A stretch of DNA of 7,114 nt from Lachnospiraceae bacterium (lineage in GTDB: Bacteria > Bacillota > Clostridia > Lachnospirales > Lachnospiraceae), in assembly GCA_003484785.1 (NCBI GenBank), contig DNAD01000271.1, positions 1 to 7,114 on the forward strand. The letters run 5' to 3'. The notes beneath the pieces are model-generated. The model searched no databases. It had not been told where the DNA came from and saw only the letters and a list, made by a program, of their open reading frames with translations. Both the position numbers and the translations under genes were made by a program. Below are positions 1-6,124 of the stretch, one piece after another (the stretch's first letter is position 1; each line of letters begins with the position of its first letter).

Positions 1-1128
1 ACCTACTGGAGCGTCTATGCTTTGCTGCCGATATCAGGGCAGCTTAAGGGCGGCGCGTTAAGGGAGAAGATCCTTGAGCATGCCAGAGGAAACGTAAAGA
101 ACATGCTGGACTGGCAGCTTGAGGACGGCTATATCCCGATGATGATAGAAAACAAGCTCTTTGATAAGAGGCTTTCGGAGCCCTATCTTAATATTCAGCA
201 TAAAAACGGGGTGCGGATGAACATGCACAAGCCCTTTTTATGTCAGCAGATCGTGCTCATCAGTGAGAATACCGGGGATTACTCCTGGATCGGGAGAGAA
301 GAGTCGGAAAAGCTCAAAAGGTATTTTTCCTGTTATGAGCACAATTATTATAATGAAAGAGCAGGGCTATACGTATGGCATGACGATATAATGATAGGTA
401 TGGATAACGATCCCGCCTCCTTCGGACGTCCTAAGGACAGCACCGCAAATATCTTCTTAAACAGCTTCATGGTCATGGAGCTTGAAAGCGCGGCTCTCCT
501 CTTTGATAAGCTGGGAGAGCATGAGTATTCGGGAGAGCTTTCGGAAAAGCGCTTAAGGCTCATAGACGCGATCCATGAGGAGTGCTTCGATAAGAGGGAC
601 GGGTTTTTCTATTCCGCGGACGTGGACGTAAAGACCAGAAAATATGACTGGTTTCACAAGGGGCTCGGGGTTTTCTGGAAATCACTTCCCATAAGGATAG
701 CGGTATGGTCCGGTTTTCTTCCCATGCTCGCGGGTATAGCCACAAAAGAGGAGGCAGAGGCCCTGAGAAGGTTCTACCATAATGAAGAGGCCTTCGGAAC
801 GGATTACGGAATAACAACCCTCGATAAGAGAGAAAAAATGTTCAATCTTGAAGCCACAAACAATCCCTCCAACTGGCTGGGACCGATCTGGCTTGTGGCC
901 AATTACTGCGTCTTTAAGGGAATGCTGAATTACGGCTTTACAAAAGAGGCAAAAGAGCTTTGTGAAAAAAGTGTCGGGCTTCTGGAGAAAGATATCGAAA
1001 AAACCGGAAGCATGCACGAATATTACGATCCCTTCACCGGCGAGCCCGTAATGAACGGAGGTTTCATAAACTGGAATGCGCTTGTCCTTAACATGCAGGG
1101 AGAATTACAGGATCGGAGAGACAGATGA
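1..1128 (+). CDS. MGH1-like / GH63-GH37-type glycoside hydrolase, 5'-truncated by the window edge
   Basis: This is the C-terminal 375 residues of an (alpha/alpha)6-barrel exo-glycosidase. The frame is open from base 1 (Thr-Tyr-Trp-Ser-Val-Tyr...), so the true start lies upstream; an in-frame TTG at 22 is not a credible start because family-like sequence continues before it. Numbering from base 1, the GMDNDP motif places a likely general acid at Asp135, and MHEYYDPFTGEP places a likely general base at Glu340, matching the two acidic positions of the GH63/GH37 clan. NWLGPIW, shortly before the second motif, is also typical. Both catalytic positions are present, so nothing suggests a pseudogene. 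Substrate cannot be read from the sequence: relatives act on alpha-glucosides, mannosylglycerate/glucosylglycerate or other small glycosides. The stop overlaps the start of the GH127 gene (ATGA), so the two are probably translated together. Whether a signal peptide exists is unknown because the N-terminus is missing. The fold assignment is firm; the specificity is open. Confidence 0.82.
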   Translation, partial: TYWSVYALLPISGQLKGGALREKILEHARGNVKNMLDWQLEDGYIPMMIENKLFDKRLSEPYLNIQHKNGVRMNMHKPFLCQQIVLISENTGDYSWIGREESEKLKRYFSCYEHNYYNERAGLYVWHDDIMIGMDNDPASFGRPKDSTANIFLNSFMVMELESAALLFDKLGEHEYSGELSEKRLRLIDAIHEECFDKRDGFFYSADVDVKTRKYDWFHKGLGVFWKSLPIRIAVWSGFLPMLAGIATKEEAEALRRFYHNEEAFGTDYGITTLDKREKMFNLEATNNPSNWLGPIWLVANYCVFKGMLNYGFTKEAKELCEKSVGLLEKDIEKTGSMHEYYDPFTGEPVMNGGFINWNALVLNMQGELQDRRDR

Positions 1129-3239
1129 TAGTAGACAGCAAAAATTCAAAAAATGCCCTTGTTAACGGAGTTCCCTTCGGTGCGGTAAGCTTTATCGGAG
1201 GGCTTATGAAGGAGGTAACCGACCGTGTGATGAAGGCGACGGTGCCAAACCTTAAGCGCATGTTTGACGATAAGGACATCAGCCATGCCGTGGAGAACTT
1301 TAAGATCTGCGCGGGAGAGGCCGAAGGAGCCTTTGACGGAAGCGTATTCTGCGACGGGGACTTTTATAAATGGCTGGAATCGGCGGTATATACGGCATAT
1401 ACCTTAAACGATGAAGAGCTCAAGGCTCAGATCGAGGAGTATATCGGACTGATAGCAAGATCCCAGCAGGAGGACGGCTATATCTCCACCAAGCAGATCA
1501 TAGGCGAGAGGGACGGAAGCGCACAGAGAAACAGCGACATCAACGACTTTGAGGTATATAATATGGGCCATCTCTTCACCTCGGCCTGTGTTCATTACAG
1601 GGTGAGCGGAAGAGACGGCTTTTTGATTGTTGCCAAAAAAGCCGCAGGCTATCTGGAAAAGCTCTACGAGGAGGCAGAGAGGAGCGGAGAGGTAAGGACC
1701 GCGGTATGCCCCTCCCATTATATGGGGCTCTTTGAGCTATACAGGACCACGGGAGATGAGAAATATCTGAGGCTCGGGAAAAAGGCCATTGAGCTTCGGG
1801 ATTCGGTAAGGGACGGGCTGGATGACAATCAGGACAGGCTCTCTCTCAAAAAACATGATAAGATCATAGGCCATTCGGTGCGGGCCAATTACCTTTACGC
1901 CGGTCTTGCCGACCTGTGTGCCGAGGAAAGCGATCCTGAATACGAAAGAGTATTAAGGTCGGTATGGACAAACCTGGTGACCAAAAAGCTGTATATCACG
2001 GGAGGATGCGGTGCTCTTTACAACGGAGCCTCCCCCTACGGAAACTTTTTTGACCACCAGCTCATTCACCAGGCCTACGGCTACGAGTACCAGCTGCCCA
2101 ACATAACCGCCTATAACGAAACCTGCGCCTCCATAGGCCTTGTCATGTGGGCCTACAGGATGTTCCGGCTAAATGCCGGGGCAGAGTACTTTGATATGAT
2201 CGAAAGGGTCTGGCTAAATGTAAACCTTGCCTCGGTGAGCCTTGACGGACTGCGCTATTTTTACGAAAATATGCTGAGAAGGACAAAAAAACTGGATTAT
2301 GAGCTCATCTGGCCTTTAACAAGAACAGATTATCTGATAAGCTATTGCTGTCCCCCGAACATAGCAAGAATGCTTTCCCAGGCGGCGGAGTATGTCTACT
2401 TTGTAAAAAAGGACGGCTCGGGGATAATGACGGGGCTCTATGGCGACAGCGAGGCGGAAATCCCGCTACAGGGCTCAAGGGTGCATATCCTGCAAAAGAC
2501 CCGCTACCCCTATGAGGGCAGGATAATCTTTAATATAGAGACCGAAAAGGACTTTACCTTAAGCCTCAGGATCCCTGCCTGGTGCAAAAGCGGAAAGCTC
2601 CTTGTTTACGGGCAGGAGCAGAGGCTTAACAGGGCACAGTCGGGAACCTATGCACAAAGTCTCATAAAGGCCGGAAAAACCGAGCTTGTGCTTGAGCTCG
2701 ACATGCCGGTGGTGCTTATGAGGAGCAATCCGATGATAGAGGAGAACACGGGACAGCTTGCGGTGACAAAGGGTCCTCTTGTATACTGCGCGGAATTCTG
2801 CGATATATCGGAGCTTGCAGACAGCGAAAACGGTGAGCCTTCCGGGTCAGGGGACGCGGACGTATCAACTCTTGACGGTGTTTTCATCCCCGCGGACTGC
2901 GAATTTTCAGAGGAAGAGCTCAGGATCGATACGGAAGGATATATGCGTAAGCCCCGGGCTGCCTTGAATACGCAGGCTGATCGGGAGGGAGACGAAAAAG
3001 CGGCAAACGAAGCCTTCGGGACATCGGCACAGGTAACGGTACCTGCCCTTAGGACAACGGGGATCAGGATAAAGGACAGAACGGAAAACGGCATACAGGC
3101 TCTCGACAGGCCATTGTACGCGGCTTACGAAGCGGAGAACACGGAAAGAAAAGAGGTGTCCGTAAGGTTCATCCCCTACTTTGCCTGGGATAACAGAGGG
3201 TTTGGAGAGATGAAGATCTGGATGCCGGCGATATGGTAA
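1125..3239 (+). CDS. GH127 family glycoside hydrolase (beta-L-arabinofuranosidase-like, formerly DUF1680)
   Basis: A complete 704-residue protein of the GH127 family, whose characterised member HypBA1 removes beta-L-arabinofuranose with a zinc-bound cysteine nucleophile. Landmarks: CDGDFYKWLES near residue 80, QQEDGYIST near 115, GHLF and CPSHYMGL (probable substrate-binding His region), GHSVRANYLYAG, YITGG, then NETCA with Glu332 and Cys334, and YCCPPN with Cys408-Cys409. By alignment to HypBA1 (Glu338, Cys340, Cys417, Cys418), these four form the zinc site and Cys408 is the nucleophile. The position 16 residues before Glu332, which holds the acid/base Glu in HypBA1, is Gln316, so the substrate or mechanism may differ. 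The C-terminal beta-sandwich is interrupted by an acidic, low-complexity stretch (about 560-650) before the closing IPYFAWDNRG motif. ATG 1125 is chosen because family-like sequence (PFGAVSFIGG) starts at residue 17, ahead of the next ATG (1206), and GGAGAG (1115-1120) precedes it. No signal peptide is visible, so it is likely cytoplasmic. Confidence 0.9.
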   Translation: MIVDSKNSKNALVNGVPFGAVSFIGGLMKEVTDRVMKATVPNLKRMFDDKDISHAVENFKICAGEAEGAFDGSVFCDGDFYKWLESAVYTAYTLNDEELKAQIEEYIGLIARSQQEDGYISTKQIIGERDGSAQRNSDINDFEVYNMGHLFTSACVHYRVSGRDGFLIVAKKAAGYLEKLYEEAERSGEVRTAVCPSHYMGLFELYRTTGDEKYLRLGKKAIELRDSVRDGLDDNQDRLSLKKHDKIIGHSVRANYLYAGLADLCAEESDPEYERVLRSVWTNLVTKKLYITGGCGALYNGASPYGNFFDHQLIHQAYGYEYQLPNITAYNETCASIGLVMWAYRMFRLNAGAEYFDMIERVWLNVNLASVSLDGLRYFYENMLRRTKKLDYELIWPLTRTDYLISYCCPPNIARMLSQAAEYVYFVKKDGSGIMTGLYGDSEAEIPLQGSRVHILQKTRYPYEGRIIFNIETEKDFTLSLRIPAWCKSGKLLVYGQEQRLNRAQSGTYAQSLIKAGKTELVLELDMPVVLMRSNPMIEENTGQLAVTKGPLVYCAEFCDISELADSENGEPSGSGDADVSTLDGVFIPADCEFSEEELRIDTEGYMRKPRAALNTQADREGDEKAANEAFGTSAQVTVPALRTTGIRIKDRTENGIQALDRPLYAAYEAENTERKEVSVRFIPYFAWDNRGFGEMKIWMPAIW

Positions 3240-3270
3240 ATGATGCCGGGCAGCCCATGATTACCCAACG

Positions 3271-3275
3271 AGGAG
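3271..3275 (+). promoter_or_regulatory. Shine-Dalgarno site that favours the 3284 start of the GH78 gene
   Basis: AGGAG ends 8 bases before ATG 3284. The in-frame ATG at 3233, which overlaps the GH127 stop (ATGGTAA), has no comparable site in front of it. The protein read from 3284 begins with sequence typical of the GH78 N-terminal domain, whereas the 17 extra residues from 3233 look like untranslated spacer. Confidence 0.75.
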
Positions 3276-3283
3276 ACCACAAT

Positions 3284-6004
3284 ATGAAGATCCAATCCTT
3301 AAAAACCAATTATCAGGTCAATCCAATCGGAATAGACTTAAAGAACATAACCTTCTCCTGGGAGGTTACGAAAGCCGCGGGCAGCAGGCAGAAAACCGCC
3401 CGCTTTCTTCTCTCCGGGGATAAGGACTTTAAGAATATAATATATGAGAGCAGCGAGGAGAAGCTGAACAGCACAGCCTATACACCGGATCTGGAGGGGA
3501 TCATAGCCCCGGGCACCACCTACTACTGGAAAATAGAGGAGGAGGACGAGACCGGAGACAGGGGCGAGAGCGAGACCGCCGCCTTCGAGGGCGGCCACCC
3601 CGAGGGAGAGTGGCACGCGAAATGGATAACCCCTCCCTTTACGGCAGAACTGCACCCGGTCTTTCGGAAAAGCTTTAAAATATCGGCAGATATTTTATCT
3701 AAGCTTGAAAGAGCCAGGCTCTATATCTGCGGGCTGGGACTGTATGAGGCCTATCTTAACGGAAAGAAGATCGGAGAGGATTTTCTTACTCCCTACTGCA
3801 CGGACTACCGTTACTGGATAGAGTACCAGACCTATGACATCGCTTCTTATATAGAAGAGGGTGAAAACAGGATAGAGGTCATGCTCGGAGAGGGATGGTA
3901 CAAGGGAAAGTTCGGATACCTGAACGCAGGGCAGCTAAGGGATTATTACGGAGATAAATTCAAGCTGATCGCGGAGCTGGATCTTACGCTCAAACAGGGC
4001 CCGCAGGAGGTAAAGCACTTCTATATCGGCACCGATGCCGACTGGCAGACCGTAAAATCACCGGTCATAATCTCCGGCATCTATGACGGGGAGGATTACG
4101 ACTCAAGGATAGAAAGTGAAGATGACAGGCCCGAACAGAGATTTGCCGTCACCAGATCCCTGGTCACCAGGGAGCCACAGGGCAGGCTTTGCCCCATGAC
4201 CGGTGTACACGTAAGGCACAGGGAGACCTTTAAGGTAAAAGAGATCATAACCACTCCGACGGGAGAGACGGTCCTTGATTTCGGACAGGAGCTTACCGGC
4301 TTTGTTTCCTTCGTGGCAGACGCTCCTTTGGGTAAAAGGATAATACTTGAGTACGGCGAGGTGCTCCAGGACGGAGTCTTTTACAGAGACAACCTGAGAA
4401 CCGCCAGAGCCCGCTTTACCTATATCTCAAACGGAAAGAAAAAACGGGTGCGCCCCCACTTTACCTTCTTCGGCTTCCGATATGTAAAGGTCAGCGGGAT
4501 GAAGGCGGACGAAACAAACAAGGACGACTTTGAGGCCTGGGCGCTGTATTCGGACATCGAAGAGACCGGAAGCATCGAGACCTCGAACGAAAAGCTTAAT
4601 CGCCTGATCGAGAATACGAAATGGAGCCAAAAGGGCAATTTCCTGGATATCCCCACAGACTGTCCCCAGAGAGACGAGCGCTGCGGCTGGACAGGAGATG
4701 CACAGATCTTCAGCTCTGCTGCCTCCTACCATATGCAGACTGCTGCCTTTTTCAGGAAATATCTTAAGGATATGGAGCTTGAGCAGAGGGAAAAGAACGG
4801 CTCGGTTCCCTATGTGGTGCCTGATGTGCTGACCGTGGCAAGGATAAAGAAGGCAGAGCCGGAATATGACCGTACAAAGGATGAATGGGGCGAGGACGGG
4901 GCCTCCGTCTGGGGAGATGCTGCCACGATCATCCCCTGGAACATGTATATCCATTACGGAAATACCGCCTGGCTTAAGGAGCAGTACAGCAATATGAAGC
5001 AGTGGGTGGACTTTATCAGATACATGGAAAAGAACTACTGCGGGGATAAGAGACTGTGGACCTGCGGCTTCCATTTCGGGGACTGGCTGTCCCTTGACGC
5101 CGAGGGTGACAGCAGGGAGGGCGGCACGGATAAATATTTCGTGGCCTCGGTCTTTTATATGCATTCCGCCGCTCTTTTGTCAAAGGCCGCGAAGATCCTC
5201 GGGAAAAAAGAGGATGAGGAAGCCTACGGAAAGCTGTCCGGGGAGATCAGGGAAGCGATCCGCAGGGAATACATGGACGAGGAGGGCAGGCTTAAATACG
5301 ATACCCAGACCGCATATGTTATCGGTATCCATCTCGATCTTTTTGATAAGGAAGAAAAAAGGAAGGCCGGCGATCATTTAAAAAAGCTCCTTGAGAAAAA
5401 CAACGGTCATCTTTCGACCGGCTTTGTGGGAACTCCCTGGCTGTGCGGGGCTCTCTCGGAAACAGGGCATATCAGGGAAGCCTTTACGCTGTTGTTAAAC
5501 GAGGACTATCCCGGCTGGCTCTATGAGGTAAACCTGGGGGCAACCACCATATGGGAAAGATGGAATTCACTCCTTCCCGACGGCAGCATATCGGATACCG
5601 GAATGAACAGCCTGAACCACTACGCCTACGGTTCCGTTGTAGAGTGGATATATGCAAGGCTCTGCGGCCTTACCCTTGATGAGGACCATCCGGGGTCGAA
5701 GAAGGTTCTGCTGAAGCCCTGCATCGATAAGAGACTGGATTTCGCCCGTGCCTCGATCCACACGACAGCGGGGCTCTATAAGGCTTCCTGGGAATGGGAC
5801 AAGAGCCGTGAGGGCAATAACCTTACAATAGAATTCAGCGTTCCCTTTGATGCGGAGGTGGAGGTCGACCTGCCCTTTGCTCTTGAGGGGGCAGTAGTAA
5901 AGGAGAAGGAAAACGATAAGGTGATAAGCGACGGCGCCGCTAATATAAACAGGCAGATCTTCCATAAGGGAAGCTATGTGATAACGGGGACGGTAAAGGA
6001 ATAG
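3284..6004 (+). CDS. GH78 alpha-L-rhamnosidase
   Basis: A complete 906-residue inverting alpha-L-rhamnosidase, expected to release terminal alpha-L-rhamnose from oligosaccharides or glycosides. Domain order fits GH78: an N-terminal Fn3-like domain (about 1-105; NPIGID, FSWEV), the WHAKWI linker at 110, a Bac_rhamnosid_N beta-domain (about 130-290; YLNGKKIG, GEGWYKG), a concanavalin-like beta-domain (about 310-420; VLDFGQELTG), the (alpha/alpha)6 catalytic barrel (about 430-795) and a C-terminal beta-sandwich. The catalytic signature DCPQRDERCGWTGD gives Asp459, the likely general acid Glu465, Trp469 and Asp472; TTIWERW gives the likely general base Glu758. All key residues are present. ATG 3284 is preferred over the in-frame ATG 3233 because of its AGGAG site; from 3233 the protein would be 923 residues. 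No signal peptide or membrane segment is seen, so it probably acts in the cytosol on imported oligosaccharides. It is the last gene of the glycosidase operon, followed by a terminator. Activity on L-rhamnose is a family inference; other GH78 specificities are possible. Confidence 0.93.
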   Translation: MKIQSLKTNYQVNPIGIDLKNITFSWEVTKAAGSRQKTARFLLSGDKDFKNIIYESSEEKLNSTAYTPDLEGIIAPGTTYYWKIEEEDETGDRGESETAAFEGGHPEGEWHAKWITPPFTAELHPVFRKSFKISADILSKLERARLYICGLGLYEAYLNGKKIGEDFLTPYCTDYRYWIEYQTYDIASYIEEGENRIEVMLGEGWYKGKFGYLNAGQLRDYYGDKFKLIAELDLTLKQGPQEVKHFYIGTDADWQTVKSPVIISGIYDGEDYDSRIESEDDRPEQRFAVTRSLVTREPQGRLCPMTGVHVRHRETFKVKEIITTPTGETVLDFGQELTGFVSFVADAPLGKRIILEYGEVLQDGVFYRDNLRTARARFTYISNGKKKRVRPHFTFFGFRYVKVSGMKADETNKDDFEAWALYSDIEETGSIETSNEKLNRLIENTKWSQKGNFLDIPTDCPQRDERCGWTGDAQIFSSAASYHMQTAAFFRKYLKDMELEQREKNGSVPYVVPDVLTVARIKKAEPEYDRTKDEWGEDGASVWGDAATIIPWNMYIHYGNTAWLKEQYSNMKQWVDFIRYMEKNYCGDKRLWTCGFHFGDWLSLDAEGDSREGGTDKYFVASVFYMHSAALLSKAAKILGKKEDEEAYGKLSGEIREAIRREYMDEEGRLKYDTQTAYVIGIHLDLFDKEEKRKAGDHLKKLLEKNNGHLSTGFVGTPWLCGALSETGHIREAFTLLLNEDYPGWLYEVNLGATTIWERWNSLLPDGSISDTGMNSLNHYAYGSVVEWIYARLCGLTLDEDHPGSKKVLLKPCIDKRLDFARASIHTTAGLYKASWEWDKSREGNNLTIEFSVPFDAEVEVDLPFALEGAVVKEKENDKVISDGAANINRQIFHKGSYVITGTVKE

Positions 6005-6042
6005 AGCCCGCCGTTTTATGAGGCGTCTGCCAAAATATTTGT

Positions 6043-6069
6043 TAAGAAAAATGACTGTGAAGCCGAAAT
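6043..6069 (+). promoter_or_regulatory. Candidate SigD (sigma-28, flagellar) promoter for the DUF6240-like gene
   Basis: TAAG at 6043-6046 and GCCGAAAT at 6062-6069 are separated by 15 bases. The consensus recalled for the SigD/FliA class is TAAA, a 14-16 base gap, then GCCGATAT, so this matches 3 of 4 and 7 of 8 positions at the right spacing. The start of transcription would fall near 6076, leaving about 48 bases of leader that include AAGGAG. The site overlaps the left arm and loop of the terminator hairpin, and a transcript from here would lack the left arm, so it would not be terminated. A sigma-A reading (AATAAT at 6067-6072) has only a poor -35 partner. No experimental support is available. 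Confidence 0.5.
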
Positions 6070-6099
6070 AATGAACAAAGGCAATCACAGTCATTTTTT
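6047..6099 (+). terminator. Intrinsic terminator after the glycosidase operon
   Basis: A perfect 14-bp inverted repeat pairs 6047-6060 (AAAAATGACTGTGA) with 6085-6098 (TCACAGTCATTTTT), with a T-run at 6094-6099. The 24-base loop can add a 3-bp GCC/GGC pairing (6062-6064 with 6080-6082). It begins 42 bases after the GH78 stop and should end the operon transcript. The A-run on the left arm would also serve as a T-run on the opposite strand, so it could work in both directions, although no opposite-strand gene is seen here. Confidence 0.85.
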
Positions 6100-6112
6100 G
6101 TATATATCGATT

Positions 6113-6118
6113 AAGGAG
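6113..6118 (+). promoter_or_regulatory. Shine-Dalgarno site of the DUF6240-like gene
   Basis: AAGGAG ends 6 bases before ATG 6125, a near-ideal position. It fixes the start of a gene that has no stop codon within the window. Confidence 0.85.
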
Positions 6119-6124
6119 CAGTTC

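Noticed and set aside
22..24. TTG at 22 as the true start of the first gene
   Set aside because: The frame is open to base 1 with family-like residues (TYWSVYA) before it, and no ribosome binding site is visible.
2648..3094. Serine-rich open frame on the - strand (148 codons) opposite the GH127 C-terminus
   Set aside because: The composition is what the complement of the acidic low-complexity stretch would give; no promoter or ribosome binding site was seen.
4148..4173. 8-bp inverted repeat TCCCTGGT-C-ACCAGGGA with a direct repeat GTCACCAG in the GH78 coding sequence
   Set aside because: It encodes the local repeat VTRSLVTRE at a domain boundary, has no T-run and sits mid-gene, so it is most simply a coding coincidence.
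4427..5164. Long open frame on the - strand (245 codons) inside the GH78 gene
   Set aside because: It lies opposite the catalytic region of a clear GH78 enzyme, matches no family I recognise and looks like a by-product of the codon pattern of the + strand gene.
6009..6025. Possible small hairpin CGCC/GGCG just after the GH78 stop
   Set aside because: Only 4 base pairs around a 9-base loop and no T-run; the hairpin at 6047-6099 is far stronger.
5567..6094. Open frame on the - strand (175 codons) reaching into the intergenic region
   Set aside because: Most of it is antisense to the conserved end of GH78, its start lies within the terminator hairpin and no family-like sequence is seen.
6101..6106. 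TATATA as a sigma-A -10 box
   Set aside because: Transcription would start at about 6113, inside the Shine-Dalgarno site of the gene at 6125, leaving no usable leader.
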